Shown piece by piece: positions 13,610 to 23,883 of a stretch of DNA of 53,104 bases. The notes under the pieces were generated by a model. The model saw only the letters and a list, made by a program, of their open reading frames with translations. It ran no database searches and had not been told where the DNA came from. Numbering within the stretch: position 1 is the stretch's first letter; each line of letters opens with the position of its first letter. The translations under genes and the position numbers were made by a program. Location of the stretch: contig JABIHH010000042.1 in the NCBI GenBank assembly GCA_018649725.1, forward strand, positions 1 through 53,104, written 5' to 3'. The DNA is from Rhodospirillaceae bacterium (GTDB lineage Bacteria > Pseudomonadota > Alphaproteobacteria > Rhodospirillales > UBA2165).

Positions 13610-14772
13610 ATAAGACGCCCCCCCATATCCTTGCCGCCGAGATCACGCCACGCATTTTCCTGGCCCGGCCGCTCACGGGTCAAAGCCAGCACCATGCCAA
13701 GCCCAATCGCCAATGCGAGCATTGACGAGCCACCATACGAAATCAGCGGTAAAGTCATCCCTTTGGTCGGCATGAGATTAAGCGTCGAGGCCATATTGAT
13801 GATGGCTTGCAGGCCGAATTGCACCAGCAGACCGGCGACTGCCAATTGGACAAACAAGTCGGTTTCCTTGAAGGCGCGGGCAAAGCCTCGCAAGACGACG
13901 AACAAGAACAGGCCGACGATCAGCAATGTCATCACCAAACCGAATTCCTCACCGGCAACAGCGAAAATGAAATCGGCATGGGCATCCGGCAGCACTTCTT
14001 TGACATGACCCTCACCCGGTCCTCTGCCAAAAACACCGCCATTGCGAAACGCCTCGAGTGAGCGGGCCACCTGATAGGCCTCACTGCTGGCCGGATCAAA
14101 AAAGCGGTCAATCCGCATTTGCACATGCGAGAAATTGAAATAGGCGGCAAAACCACCACTGATAAAAATGAGGCCAATGGCGAGCACCAGGAGCATCGGT
14201 AAGCCGGCTAGGAAAAACTGCACTCCCCAGACGACACTCACCAAGATCGCCATGCCGACATCGGGCTGCATGAGCAGCAATGCCACCACGGCCAGATAAA
14301 GTCCGACCGCGACCATATAGCCGGGAAAATCTTCCTTGAGCCGCCAGGCAGCAAACATCCAGGCGGAGATGATTGCAAAGCTTGGCTTTACAAACTCAGA
14401 AGGTTGGATCGAAAAGCCGCCAAAGGTCACCCACCGGGTGGCTCCTTTGATATCATCGCCATTGAGCAAGGTGTAGACCATGAGAATGACCGACAGGCCA
14501 AAACAAATGACCGCTACTTGCCGGACCCCGCTGCGGTTCAGCAAAGACACGGCAAACATAACGATCAGGGCAAAGGGCAAGACAATGAATTGGCGGCGGG
14601 CAAAATAGAACGTGTCGAGACCGATCCGCTCAGCTACAGCTGGGCTTGCTGCCAAAGCTAAAACCGCCCCACTTGCCGCGATGGCGATAATGGCCGCAAT
14701 CATCCAGCGATCAACCGTCCACCACCAGCGGCCAAAGAGGCTTTCATCGGTCCGCGAGAAGGTTGAATTCAT
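13606..14772 (-). CDS. ftsW: Septal peptidoglycan glycosyltransferase FtsW
   Basis: SEDS-family polytopic membrane protein that polymerises lipid II at the septum with FtsI. About ten hydrophobic segments can be counted across 388 residues. Family marks include GATRWVTFGGFSIQPSEFVKP, the GRGPGEGHVKEVLPDAHADF loop, and NLMPTKGMTLPLISYGGSS. It lies between murD and murG with four-base overlaps on both sides, the normal dcw position. Confidence 0.96.
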   Translation of the reverse strand: MNSTFSRTDESLFGRWWWTVDRWMIAAIIAIAASGAVLALAASPAVAERIGLDTFYFARRQFIVLPFALIVMFAVSLLNRSGVRQVAVICFGLSVILMVYTLLNGDDIKGATRWVTFGGFSIQPSEFVKPSFAIISAWMFAAWRLKEDFPGYMVAVGLYLAVVALLLMQPDVGMAILVSVVWGVQFFLAGLPMLLVLAIGLIFISGGFAAYFNFSHVQMRIDRFFDPASSEAYQVARSLEAFRNGGVFGRGPGEGHVKEVLPDAHADFIFAVAGEEFGLVMTLLIVGLFLFVVLRGFARAFKETDLFVQLAVAGLLVQFGLQAIINMASTLNLMPTKGMTLPLISYGGSSMLALAIGLGMVLALTRERPGQENAWRDLGGKDMGGRLI

Positions 14773-16151
14773 GACGCCGCCCCCACTTGTTGATTAACGA
14801 GGGATCGGAAGGCATCGCCTCGTTTTTCGAAATTTTCAAATTGATCAAAGGATGCACAGGCCGGTGACAACAGGACTGTGCCAGGCTTAGCCCGCTGAGC
14901 TGCCTCCTGCGCTTGCTGGAGAGCCGTCGCCAGATCACCACATTTGCTGATTGAAACAGCAGGACTGAGAAGGTCGGCAAGCTGATCTTGAGCCTCGCCA
15001 ATGACATAAGCCTGGCGCACACGAACAAGCTCAGACTCCAGGGCACCAAGGTTTTCCTCCTTGAACTGACCGCCGACAATCCAATGAATGTTGTCGTAGC
15101 AGGCGAGCGCTTTAGCAGCGGCTTCGGTATTGGTCGCCTTGCTGTCATTAATATAGGAAACCCCATCCGACTTTATAATCAGCTCTTGGCGATGCGGCAG
15201 ACCGGCAAAGGTCTTAAGCGCTGCCACTATTTGGTCGGGTGCAATTTCTGCAGCCCGGGCAGCGGCATAGGCAGCAGCGGCGTTTTGCCAATTATGGCGG
15301 CCCGGTAATGTGCGTACGACATGGAGATCCATGATGGTTTTTTGCTGGTTGTCGAGATCATCAATCAGCATGCCATCATCGACATAAACGCCGCCCGGGG
15401 CGCGGGCTGAGGCTGAGATTGGCACAATGCCCTTACCACCGCGATTAACCATCAACTCCAAACACAAAGCCCGACAATGATTGTCTTCCATGCCAATGAT
15501 CGCTTTGGAGGCTTCCTTCGTGCGCTCAAACAAAATGCGTTTGGCCGCGACGTAGCCTTCCATGCCGCCATGGCGATCCAAATGATCCGGCGATATATTC
15601 AGCAAAATCGCAACGTCCAATCGCATCGAAGGAATGCGCTCTAATTGATAAGAGGACAGCTCCAACACGTACGTGCCGCTCTCATCCAATAGGTCGAGGT
15701 CCAAAGCCGGGATGCCGTAATTGCCGCCGATCGCAACGCTCTCACCTGCTTCTTTAAAGATATGCCCGATCAGTGCTGTCGTGGTCGATTTACCATTGGT
15801 GCCAGAGATGCCGACAAAACGCGCCTGATCATTCTCGCGCGCTAGTAAATCAACATCGCAAATGATCTCGCAGCCTACCTCTCTCGCTTTATTGGCGACG
15901 GCGTGCGGTTCTGGATATTGATCAGGAATGCCGGGGCTCAGCACCAGCGTACCCAACTTGGAGAAATCACTTTGGTAGAGATCGGTAAGCTGAACGCCTG
16001 CGGCGAGTGCCTCATCACGCTTATCTTCTGTGTCATCCCAGGCCCAAACCTCTGCACCTCCAGCCGATAGCGCACGCACGGCCGAAAGGCCGGAGCGGCC
16101 CAAGCCCAAAACGCCGATCGGCTTATTGGCAAAGGAATTTACAGTGATCAT
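14769..16151 (-). CDS. murD: UDP-N-acetylmuramoylalanine--D-glutamate ligase MurD
   Basis: Mur ligase adding D-Glu to UDP-MurNAc-L-Ala. It starts PIGVLGLGRSGLSA and has the ATP loop GISGTNGKSTTTALI, NISPDHLDRHG, and a C-terminal LLSPACASFDQFENFEKRGD, all MurD hallmarks. I use the ATG at 16151 (MITVNSF), preceded by AGAGG, giving about 461 residues. The frame extends open to 16232, but that part overlaps the 3' end of mraY and has no homology-like content. The 23-base gap after mraY is one of the few non-overlapping joints here. Confidence 0.95.
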   Translation of the reverse strand: MITVNSFANKPIGVLGLGRSGLSAVRALSAGGAEVWAWDDTEDKRDEALAAGVQLTDLYQSDFSKLGTLVLSPGIPDQYPEPHAVANKAREVGCEIICDVDLLARENDQARFVGISGTNGKSTTTALIGHIFKEAGESVAIGGNYGIPALDLDLLDESGTYVLELSSYQLERIPSMRLDVAILLNISPDHLDRHGGMEGYVAAKRILFERTKEASKAIIGMEDNHCRALCLELMVNRGGKGIVPISASARAPGGVYVDDGMLIDDLDNQQKTIMDLHVVRTLPGRHNWQNAAAAYAAARAAEIAPDQIVAALKTFAGLPHRQELIIKSDGVSYINDSKATNTEAAAKALACYDNIHWIVGGQFKEENLGALESELVRVRQAYVIGEAQDQLADLLSPAVSISKCGDLATALQQAQEAAQRAKPGTVLLSPACASFDQFENFEKRGDAFRSLVNQQVGAAS

Positions 16152-16174
16152 GGTTGCGGCTTTACCTCTTTTCC

Positions 16175-17263
16175 CTAGCGCAGTTTCAACGTGGCGAGCC
16201 CGGCAATGGCCAGGATCACAGCAATAATCCAAAAACGAATAACGATGGTGGGCTCCGCCCAGCCTTTTTTCTCAAAATGATGGTGCAGCGGCGCCATGGC
16301 GAAGACCCGCTTGCCGGTTAACTTGAAGGACGCGACTTGAACAATCACCGAGACGGTTTCCAAAACGAACAAGCCGCCGACAATGGCCAGCACCAGCTCG
16401 TGCTTGGTGATCACGGCAACGGAGCCCAACGCACCGCCCATGGCGAGCGATCCGGTGTCGCCCATAAATACCATGGCGGGCGGTGCGTTATACCAAAGGA
16501 AGCCCAATCCAGCGCCGATCAGCGCGCCGCAGAAGACCGACAGCTCACCAGAGCCCGGCACGTAGTTCAACTGCAAATAATTGGAAAAGACCGAGTTGCC
16601 GACCATATAGGCGATCAGCGCGAACACACCAGCGGCGATCATCACGGGGCCGATCGCCAGACCATCAAGACCATCTGTCAAATTGACCGCATTGGATGAG
16701 CCGACAATAACCAGAACTGAGAAAGCGATAAAGAACCAACCGAGATCGATCAGCACGGTCTTGAAAAATGGTATCGCCAGGGACGAGGCCAACGGCTCGC
16801 GCGTTAGGCTCATAATATAAAGCGTCGCAGCGACGGCGATGAAAACCTGCAACAACAATTTCAGCTTGCCGGGCAAGCCGTTCGAGTCTTGCCGGGTGAC
16901 TTTAATGTAGTCATCAATAAAGCCGATCATGCCATAGCCAACGGTCACGCCGAGTGCTGCCCAAATATAGCCATTGCGCAAATCAGCCCACAGCAAGGTC
17001 GAGACCACGAGCGCCAATAAAATCATGAAGCCGCCCATGGTGGGCGTGCCGACTTTGGTGATCAGATGCCCTTCCGGCCCATCCTCTCTGATCGGCTGGC
17101 CCTTCTTCTGATGATGTTTGAGCCAATTGATAATGTACGGTCCGCAAATGAAGCTCACGATCAAAGCCGTCATCATCGCACCACCGGTGCGGAACGTGAT
17201 GTAGCGAAACAGATTGAGAAACGCCAATTGATCGGCAAATTGCGCCAGGGTGTTATAGAGCAT
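16175..17263 (-). CDS. mraY: Phospho-N-acetylmuramoyl-pentapeptide transferase MraY
   Basis: Integral membrane enzyme transferring phospho-MurNAc-pentapeptide to undecaprenyl phosphate to form lipid I. Multiple membrane helices; catalytic-region motifs [22 protein letters not shown] and [12 protein letters not shown]; the conserved [13 protein letters not shown] loop near the C-terminus. I start at the ATG at 17263 (MLYNTLAQF, like other MraY starts, with GAGG upstream); a GTG at 17275 would add four residues. About 362 residues. The start overlaps the end of murF by 11 bases. Confidence 0.96.
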   Translation of the reverse strand: MLYNTLAQFADQLAFLNLFRYITFRTGGAMMTALIVSFICGPYIINWLKHHQKKGQPIREDGPEGHLITKVGTPTMGGFMILLALVVSTLLWADLRNGYIWAALGVTVGYGMIGFIDDYIKVTRQDSNGLPGKLKLLLQVFIAVAATLYIMSLTREPLASSLAIPFFKTVLIDLGWFFIAFSVLVIVGSSNAVNLTDGLDGLAIGPVMIAAGVFALIAYMVGNSVFSNYLQLNYVPGSGELSVFCGALIGAGLGFLWYNAPPAMVFMGDTGSLAMGGALGSVAVITKHELVLAIVGGLFVLETVSVIVQVASFKLTGKRVFAMAPLHHHFEKKGWAEPTIVIRFWIIAVILAIAGLATLKLR

Positions 17264-18683
17264 GTCGATCCTCACTATTTATTTGGGGGCTCGCCAGCAG
17301 TTCGAGGAGAGCATCGACGATCTTGCCCATTTGCGAGCCGGCGGATCCCTTAACGAGAACAACGTCGCCCGGTTTAATTTCATCAAAGAGCGGCTGAATA
17401 AGGTCAGCCGAATTTTCCGCATGAGTTTTTGAAACGTCCTCAGGCAACGCATCACACATATGCTTCATCTCGGGCCCGGCAGCGAAAACCAGATCAACGC
17501 CAGCTGCCTCAATCTCGGGCGCAATTGCACGATGGAGGTCAGGGGATTGCTCGCCCAACTCCCGCATATCACCGAGGGCTGCGATGCGGCGGCCTGAAGG
17601 CCCGGGCTCGGCCTGAGCCAAGACCTCCAGTGCCGCCGCGATTGATACCGGACTTGCATTATAACTGTCATCAATTAGGTCAATAATACCGCCCTCGACC
17701 GACAATCTATGGCGCTGACCCCGACCCTTCGGCGGCTTGATATCCGCGAACGCCCGGGCAGCAGCAAAGACATCCGCGCCAACGGCTTGCACGGCGGCCA
17801 ACACAGCCAGACTGTTTTTCACCCAATGCAATCCCGCCATCGCCAATTTATAGGTAAAGCGATAGCCGTCGAAAGAGGCCTCGACGGTTGAGCCTTCGGG
17901 ACCGAGCACGAAATCAACCAGCTTGAACTGAGCATCCTCATGAGCACCAAAGCCGATTACCTTACCGGCACCTGCTGCCATCGCGGCGTCAGAAAGCAAA
18001 TCAAAATACGCGTTATCGCGATTGAGGATTGCCGTGCCGCCTTTCTCCAGGCCTTGAAATATTTCAGCTTTGGCATGGGCGATATCTTCGACGGAGGAAA
18101 AGAACTCAATATGGGCAGGTTCCACGGTCGTGATGATGGCGACCAGCGGGCGCACCATTTGCGATAACGGGATAAGCTCTCCGGCATGGTTCATACCCAA
18201 TTCAAAAATTGCATATTCAGCACTTTTGGGCAGGCGAGCGAGCGACAGAGGCACACCGAAGTGATTGTTGAAACTGCCCCGGCTGTAAGAAGTTGACCCC
18301 TGACCGGAAAGTAATTGACCGAGCGCCTCTTTGACGCCTGTCTTGCCGACACTGCCGGTTACAGCAATGACTTTTGCCCGAGACCGATCGCGTCCCGCGC
18401 GGCCCAAATCATTGAGGGCTTCGAAAGTATCAGCCACACTTAGGATCGGTGCGTCGCCGTCAACTGCTTTTGCTGCCATTGCGGCCACCGCCCCACGTTC
18501 CAGAGCATTTGCGATAAAATCATGGCCATCAAAATTAAGTCCCGAAATCGGTACAAACAAATCACCTTGCTCAACCGTCCGACTATCGATTGAGACGCCG
18601 CTTGCCTGCCAGTTCTCAGGCGAGCTGCCATGAGTGGCCAAAGCCGCATCCTCGGAGGTCCAAAGCGGAGACAGATCGCTCAT
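17253..18683 (-). CDS. murF: UDP-N-acetylmuramoyl-tripeptide--D-alanyl-D-alanine ligase MurF
   Basis: Mur ligase that adds D-Ala-D-Ala, the product of the Ddl encoded in the same cluster. It has [19 protein letters not shown] in the UDP-binding domain, the ATP loop [15 protein letters not shown] (GKT lysine present), [14 protein letters not shown], and the C-terminal [19 protein letters not shown]. 476 residues. Four-base overlap with murE upstream and 11-base overlap with mraY downstream. Confidence 0.96.
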   Translation of the reverse strand: MSDLSPLWTSEDAALATHGSSPENWQASGVSIDSRTVEQGDLFVPISGLNFDGHDFIANALERGAVAAMAAKAVDGDAPILSVADTFEALNDLGRAGRDRSRAKVIAVTGSVGKTGVKEALGQLLSGQGSTSYSRGSFNNHFGVPLSLARLPKSAEYAIFELGMNHAGELIPLSQMVRPLVAIITTVEPAHIEFFSSVEDIAHAKAEIFQGLEKGGTAILNRDNAYFDLLSDAAMAAGAGKVIGFGAHEDAQFKLVDFVLGPEGSTVEASFDGYRFTYKLAMAGLHWVKNSLAVLAAVQAVGADVFAAARAFADIKPPKGRGQRHRLSVEGGIIDLIDDSYNASPVSIAAALEVLAQAEPGPSGRRIAALGDMRELGEQSPDLHRAIAPEIEAAGVDLVFAAGPEMKHMCDALPEDVSKTHAENSADLIQPLFDEIKPGDVVLVKGSAGSQMGKIVDALLELLASPQINSEDRHAL

Positions 18684-20149
18684 GCGCTTCCTCCCGCCGC
18701 TTGTCTTGCCACCTCAACATCATCGAACGGCAATATTTGATCGCCAACAATCTGGCCCTGCTCATGGCCTTTGCCCGCTATTACCAGCAGATCGCCATCG
18801 CTCAGATTCTCAACCGCCGCTTCAATCGCCGCTTGGCGATCGGCAATTTCTGTTGCGCCCGGACAGGCCGCCATAATCTGGGCCCGAATAGGTGCCGCCG
18901 CTTCGCTTCTCGGATTATCGTCGGTAACAATAACTTCGTCAGCGAGGCGCGCAGCAATCGCGCCCATCTCAGGGCGTTTGCCTTGATCGCGATCCCCGCC
19001 ACAGCCAAAGACGACTTTAAGTTTATTGGTCGTGTGGGGCCGCAATGCGGTGAGCACATGGTCAAGTGCATCCGGGGTATGGGCGTAATCGACATAAATG
19101 CCGGCGCCATTGGAGAGCCGTGCCGCTTGTTCCAGCCGGCCGCGCACCCCTTGCAGATTTTCCATTGCCGCAACCGACTTGGCCTGATCAGCACCATCGG
19201 CCAGGACAATACCCAGCGCGCACAATGCGTTCATTGCCTGAAAGCCGCCAATTAGCGGCAGAGCTATTTCGACATCTTGACCCAGCACGCTCAAAGCAAG
19301 TCGCTGACCATCAGGCTGCGCTGTAATGTTTTTCAAGACAATGTCGTTGGCGTTTCGACCGTAATTCAAAAACTCGGTGCGGCGCTTGGTCAGGATCTGC
19401 GTAAGCTCATCACCCCGATCGTCGTCAGAGTTGATTACTGCCACACCTTCCCGGTCGAGCACGTCCGTAAACAATCGAAGCTTGGCCTGAAAATAATCTT
19501 CCATGGTTTCGTGGTAATCAAGATGATCGCGGCTGAGATTGGTAAAAGCGGCGACATTGATAAAGACACCATCGAGGCGAAATTGATCGAGCCCGTGGCT
19601 GGAGGCTTCAACGGCGACATGCTCAACGCCATCAACGGCTAATACCGCCAAGGGTTTATGGAGGTCGACCGGATCCGGCGTCGTCAGCGAGCCGCTCTCC
19701 TGCTTGTCTGGTGTGATAAGACCAAGGGTGCCGAAACTTGCGGCGGCTTGACCACAGGACTGCCAAAGCTGGCGGGTAAATTCTGCCACGGAAGATTTGC
19801 CATTGGTGCCGGTGACCGCTACCACATGTTCGGGCTGGGGTTGATAAAACCGCCCCACCATTTTCGCATAACGACGGCGCGGATTTTGGTCGGGCACCAA
19901 ACTCACCGGCGCATCACCGATGATATCTGGCGACGTATCGGTTGGTGCCAGTACAGCAACGGCACCCGCCTTTATCGCATCAGCAATAAAGTCGCGGCCA
20001 TCAATATTTACGCCCGGCAGAGCCGCGAACAAAAAGCCCGGTTCCACCTGACGCGAATCAGCTGTAATGCCCAAAATGTCAGCGTCTACAAAATCGCTAC
20101 CTGACATAATCTTCCATTCATAACCCACCAATAAATCTGCTAATCGCAA
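18680..20149 (-). CDS. murE: UDP-MurNAc-L-Ala-D-Glu--meso-diaminopimelate ligase MurE
   Basis: Mur ligase adding the third residue of the stem peptide. Visible: ITADSRQVEPGFLFAALPG, ATP loop AVTGTNGKSSVAEF, NLSRDHLDYHETMEDY, and the C-terminal VTDDNPRSEAAAPI. The DNPR motif indicates meso-diaminopimelate rather than lysine as substrate. I keep the TTG start at 20149 because MRLADLL matches the usual MurE beginning; an ATG inside (about 20107) would remove 14 conserved residues. 489 residues. The 30-base gap to ftsI upstream is a possible minor promoter or ribosome-loading site. Confidence 0.95.
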   Translation of the reverse strand: MRLADLLVGYEWKIMSGSDFVDADILGITADSRQVEPGFLFAALPGVNIDGRDFIADAIKAGAVAVLAPTDTSPDIIGDAPVSLVPDQNPRRRYAKMVGRFYQPQPEHVVAVTGTNGKSSVAEFTRQLWQSCGQAAASFGTLGLITPDKQESGSLTTPDPVDLHKPLAVLAVDGVEHVAVEASSHGLDQFRLDGVFINVAAFTNLSRDHLDYHETMEDYFQAKLRLFTDVLDREGVAVINSDDDRGDELTQILTKRRTEFLNYGRNANDIVLKNITAQPDGQRLALSVLGQDVEIALPLIGGFQAMNALCALGIVLADGADQAKSVAAMENLQGVRGRLEQAARLSNGAGIYVDYAHTPDALDHVLTALRPHTTNKLKVVFGCGGDRDQGKRPEMGAIAARLADEVIVTDDNPRSEAAAPIRAQIMAACPGATEIADRQAAIEAAVENLSDGDLLVIAGKGHEQGQIVGDQILPFDDVEVARQAAGGSA

Positions 20150-20179
20150 AAGGAATTTCCCTTCCTCATTATCATTGCG

Positions 20180-21940
20180 TCAGCGTTTTCTTGCTTTGGC
20201 CGCGATGAATAAATCATCCCCCGGCTTCGGCGCTTTCTCTACAATTTTGGATGGCTTGATCCCTAAAAGCGGGGCCATCCGCTTAACCACACGCGCAATC
20301 ACCGGAGCGGCCACCCAGCCACCTGTCGCATAACCATGCGTGCGTTGAGTTCCTTTGGGCTCATCCACTAGAGCCAAAATGACGTAGCGCGGCTTGTTCA
20401 TCGGAAAAGCCGCGACAAATGACGAGATCACCCGCCGGCCGCCATAACCACCGCGCGGGCCGGGCTTATCCGCAGTGCCTGTTTTGCCGCCAATCAAATA
20501 GCCCGGCACATCGGCATTGCGGCCCGTGCCGTGCCGGACAACTAGGCGCATCAGACCACGCATTTTTCTGGAGGTTCGCTTCGACAATACGCGAGAGCCT
20601 GCAACTTCTTCACCACGCGGAATTTTGAGCATGCGTGGACGATAGAGCACGCCGCCATTGACCAAGGCCGCGATCCCTGAAACCAACTGGATTGGGCTGA
20701 CCGCAATGCCGTGACCGTAGGAAATTGTCATGGTGTTGATCTCGCGCCAATGATCGGGCGTCAGCGGCGAGCCTATTTCTGGCAACTCAATCCGGGCAGG
20801 CGTCAACATGCCGAAGCGTTTGAGATATTTTTTCTGGCCCGAGGTGCCAACCTCAAGCGCCATTTTCGCCGCCCCGATGTTCGATGAATAAACAATTATT
20901 TCCGGCACCGTAAGCCAGCGGTTTTTGGCGTGGTAATCTGATATTTTGAAGCGTGAAATTTTAATCGGCTTGGTCGCATCGTAGCGATCTTTAAGCCGTG
21001 TTACCCCGGAATCGAGTGCCATCGCCGCTGTAAACAGCTTAAAGGTCGAGCCCATTTCATAGACGCCCTTAGTCGCCCGGTTAAAGCCGGCAATGCCCGC
21101 AGCCGTCACAGGTTTGTTGGGATTGAAATCCGGTAGCGACACCATCGCGCGTACTTCGCCATTGCTCGCATCCATGACAACACCCGCCGCACCGATCGCT
21201 CTGAACTCGGCCATGGCTTTTAAAAGCTCTTCGCGCAACACGGATTGCACGCGAATATCAATGGAAAGAGCGAGCGGCTCATCGGTGCCGCGCAAAGATT
21301 TATCAAAATATCCTTCGATACCGGACAGCCCCCGGCCATCAATATTAGTGAGCCCCAAAGCATGCGACGCCATGCGGCCATGCGGGTAAACGCGGCGCTC
21401 GGTGCGCTGAAAATCGAGCCCCGGAATGCCCAAGGCATTGACCGAGAATTGAGTTTTTGGCGTGAGGTTGCGTTGCAGCCAGACAAAGGATTTATCAGAG
21501 GCGAGCTTGGTCGCTATTTTTTTTCGGTCCATGTTCGGGAAAACACGGACAAGCTTCCGGGCTGCTGCTTTGGGATCAAGAACTTGGCGGGGATTGGCGT
21601 ATAGTGAGGCGGTCGGAAGGCTTGAGGCCAGCAAGATACCGTTGCGGTCGGTAATGTCGGAACGCACTTTGCGCATTTTAGAATCGGCTGCAATACGGGA
21701 GGACGGAAGGTCTCTTGCCCCTTGATCTACAATCGCGAGCTCGATCAGACGGCCCGCGACAACCGCAAATGCCAAGGTAAACAATGCGCCGGTCACCAGC
21801 AATCGGTTGCGCCCGGTCTCTAAGGCTTGGCGGCGGATGCCTTCGAATTTTATGTGCGTTGGGAGTTCTGGTGTCACCTCCGCCGTCGAAACATTTGTCT
21901 CGGCAGGACTAAACGGATGTCGGAGGCGTTCGAAGTTCAC
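20180..21940 (-). CDS. ftsI: Septal transpeptidase FtsI (PBP3)
   Basis: Class B penicillin-binding protein crosslinking septal peptidoglycan together with FtsW. One membrane helix (about residues 47-68), a dimerisation domain starting near ITDRNGILLASSLPT, then the transpeptidase domain with SxxK in MGSTFK, SxN as SSN in VYSSNIGAAK, and KTG in GGKTGTADKPG. 586 residues. The start is GTG at 21940, overlapping the ftsL stop by four bases. The C-terminal tail is rich in lysine. Confidence 0.96.
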   Translation of the reverse strand: MNFERLRHPFSPAETNVSTAEVTPELPTHIKFEGIRRQALETGRNRLLVTGALFTLAFAVVAGRLIELAIVDQGARDLPSSRIAADSKMRKVRSDITDRNGILLASSLPTASLYANPRQVLDPKAAARKLVRVFPNMDRKKIATKLASDKSFVWLQRNLTPKTQFSVNALGIPGLDFQRTERRVYPHGRMASHALGLTNIDGRGLSGIEGYFDKSLRGTDEPLALSIDIRVQSVLREELLKAMAEFRAIGAAGVVMDASNGEVRAMVSLPDFNPNKPVTAAGIAGFNRATKGVYEMGSTFKLFTAAMALDSGVTRLKDRYDATKPIKISRFKISDYHAKNRWLTVPEIIVYSSNIGAAKMALEVGTSGQKKYLKRFGMLTPARIELPEIGSPLTPDHWREINTMTISYGHGIAVSPIQLVSGIAALVNGGVLYRPRMLKIPRGEEVAGSRVLSKRTSRKMRGLMRLVVRHGTGRNADVPGYLIGGKTGTADKPGPRGGYGGRRVISSFVAAFPMNKPRYVILALVDEPKGTQRTHGYATGGWVAAPVIARVVKRMAPLLGIKPSKIVEKAPKPGDDLFIAAKARKR

Positions 21941-22302
21941 CGATTTGCCCCCCTTTTCGCTGAACCGGTAGAAATTTTATCTGCCGAAATAGCCTGTTCA
22001 TCACCTTCTTGGGGCTCACTTCGACCAACCAATTCCTTGGCGATATCTTCCGGTGATTTTATTTGCAGCGGATCTGTTGGCTTCATTTCGAGATAGCGCG
22101 ATGCCAGATCTTTGATCCGGGCAACATCGTTCAAATGGCTCCACTCGGCTTTGAGTACATGAATGCCTTCTTGATCAGTCACGATGGCTCGATTTAGCGT
22201 ATCGAGTTCCTGCTCTAGATCCGTGACTTCATATTTCAGATAAAATAGCGCAACACTCATTATAGCCGCGAGTAGAAGTGTGAGAATTGTTGTTTGGCGC
22301 AT
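21937..22302 (-). CDS. ftsL: Cell division protein FtsL
   Basis: Small bitopic divisome protein that pairs with FtsB and activates FtsWI. From the ATG at 22302 (MRQTTILTL) it has one N-terminal membrane helix and then a leucine-zipper-like coiled coil (YLKYEVTDLEQELDTLNRAI). The frame extends open upstream to 22359, but GAGGAG lies just before 22302 and the upstream part overlaps the end of rsmH, so I use the shorter form (121 residues). Identified by topology and by its place between rsmH and ftsI; the family is poorly conserved in sequence. Confidence 0.88.
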   Translation of the reverse strand: MRQTTILTLLLAAIMSVALFYLKYEVTDLEQELDTLNRAIVTDQEGIHVLKAEWSHLNDVARIKDLASRYLEMKPTDPLQIKSPEDIAKELVGRSEPQEGDEQAISADKISTGSAKRGANR

Positions 22303-22315
22303 GCTCTCTTCTCCT

Positions 22316-23269
22316 CTATTGCCTGTTGGACCAAGCTGGCGCATCACTGCGTTCAGCAACTCGAAGTCGGGCAGACCGCGCCCGCGGGTTTTCAGAAGCT
22401 TCGGTTTCGCTGGGCTTGATGGCGCCGCGCTTTATTAATTTAAAGCTCGGGATCGGCGCATCAGCCGGCAGTTCGGGCATGTGGCGGGAACCACGACCCG
22501 TTGCCCCACTGCGTTCGTGGAGGAAGGATTTCACTCTGCGGTCTTCCAAGGAGTGAAAAGAAACAACGACCAGACGCCCGCCCGGCGCTAAAATTTTCTC
22601 AGCCCCGATTAAGCCGCGTTCAAGCTCACCCAACTCATCATTGACCTGAATGCGGAGCGCCATAAAAGTCCGGGTCGCGGGATCGATCCCGTCCTTCGAG
22701 CGGCGTACATTTTTATGAATAATACCAACCAGTTGCGCGGTCGATAAAATTGGATCAATTGCGCGGGCCTCGACGATGCCTCTGGCGATGCGGCGGGAAT
22801 AGCGCTCCTCGCCATAATGGTATATCACGTCGGCAATCTCTTCTTCGCCAGCCTCATTGACAAAGTCAGCCGCGGTTGGACCGTCACCGCTCATGCGCAT
22901 ATCGAGCGGGCCATCAAAACGAAAAGAGAAGCCCCTGACAGGATCATCTATTTGCGGCGATGAGACGCCAAGGTCTAATGTTACACCATCGACACTTTCA
23001 ATACCGGCCTTGGCCATGAGCTCAGCCATGTCACCGAAACAGCCTTCCAGCACAGTGAGGCGGCCATCATATTTATCGCTAAGTTCCGCACCAAAGGTAA
23101 TGGCAGCCGGGTCGCGATCAATACCGAAGACCCGAGTTGCGGCGGCTTCCAAAATAGCTTGGCTGTAACCACCCCGACCGAACGTGCCATCAACATAGAT
23201 GCCGCCGTCCCGGAGATTTAATCCGGTAAGGACTTCATTGGCCATGACCGGGATATGATCATTTGTCAT
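22316..23269 (-). CDS. rsmH: 16S rRNA (cytosine-1402-N4)-methyltransferase RsmH
   Basis: Methylates C1402 of 16S rRNA at N4, a conserved decoding-site modification. It begins HIPVMANEVLTGL and carries the SAM-binding GTFGRGGYSQAIL, VTLDLGVSSPQID, FRFDGPLDMRM and VVVSFHSLEDRRVK, all RsmH signatures. 317 residues, standard. Four-base overlap with mraZ upstream. Confidence 0.96.
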   Translation of the reverse strand: MTNDHIPVMANEVLTGLNLRDGGIYVDGTFGRGGYSQAILEAAATRVFGIDRDPAAITFGAELSDKYDGRLTVLEGCFGDMAELMAKAGIESVDGVTLDLGVSSPQIDDPVRGFSFRFDGPLDMRMSGDGPTAADFVNEAGEEEIADVIYHYGEERYSRRIARGIVEARAIDPILSTAQLVGIIHKNVRRSKDGIDPATRTFMALRIQVNDELGELERGLIGAEKILAPGGRLVVVSFHSLEDRRVKSFLHERSGATGRGSRHMPELPADAPIPSFKLIKRGAIKPSETEASENPRARSARLRVAERSDAPAWSNRQ

Positions 23270-23745
23270 GGCTCACCGCCTTCAGAGCGCAGGCGCAGTG
23301 TCGCGCCCCGGGAACGGGCGCGCTCAAATGCTTCGGCGTTATGGGTCTCGTAAGCTTCGGGCTGCCAAATTTGAAAGCGCGTGCCTCTGCCGACAAAGAC
23401 AACCTCGGCGGAAAGGCCGGCATAGTCGATGAGTTCTTCCGGGAATTGGACGCGCCCTTCGGGGTCATAGGCAAGCTGGTGGGAATTTTCTAACAGCGTT
23501 GTTGCGAGATCATCCTGCTCGTCGGAAAACAGCTCAAGATCATCCAGGCTGTTAATGACACGCTGGATAAATACTTCACCGCAGCCTTCAATGGCAGGAT
23601 ATTTAAAAGAGCGATAGACATATATACCGGAGAACTCGGATTGGGTTTGAGCAGATACAGCGAGGGCGTCACGAAACGGCTTGGGTACCGAAACACGCCC
23701 CTTTTTATCAATCTTATTGATATGCCTGCCGATTAACGCAGCCAT
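23266..23745 (-). CDS. mraZ: Transcriptional regulator MraZ
   Basis: First gene of the dcw cluster; an AbrB-fold DNA-binding ring protein that represses its own operon in E. coli. Two tandem SpoVT/AbrB-like half domains are visible, each with a DxxGR-type turn: DKKGRVSVPKPFR near residue 15 and DPEGRVQFPEELI near residue 93. 159 residues. Its likely operator, seven boxes at 10-bp spacing (six TGGG, one TGGC), lies 139-202 bases upstream (23884-23947). Confidence 0.94.
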   Translation of the reverse strand: MAALIGRHINKIDKKGRVSVPKPFRDALAVSAQTQSEFSGIYVYRSFKYPAIEGCGEVFIQRVINSLDDLELFSDEQDDLATTLLENSHQLAYDPEGRVQFPEELIDYAGLSAEVVFVGRGTRFQIWQPEAYETHNAEAFERARSRGATLRLRSEGGEP

Positions 23746-23883
23746 TTTTCCCGCCTCAACACATTATGACGGCCACTTTTTTAAATTTTCAACTGAGGTC
23801 CCGACCCCCTAGAAAACGCAAAAAACCAAAGCAATCCGCCAAATTAACACCCAAGCCCCATTTTACAGCAGGGGACATTCCCG

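Noticed and set aside
16152..16232. Longer murD start at 16232
   Set aside because: The added part overlaps the end of mraY and lacks MurD-like sequence; the ATG at 16151 has a ribosome site and the usual MurD beginning.
18590..19255. 221-residue plus-strand open frame over murE/murF
   Set aside because: It lies opposite well-conserved Mur ligase motifs and has no ribosome site or recognisable domain.
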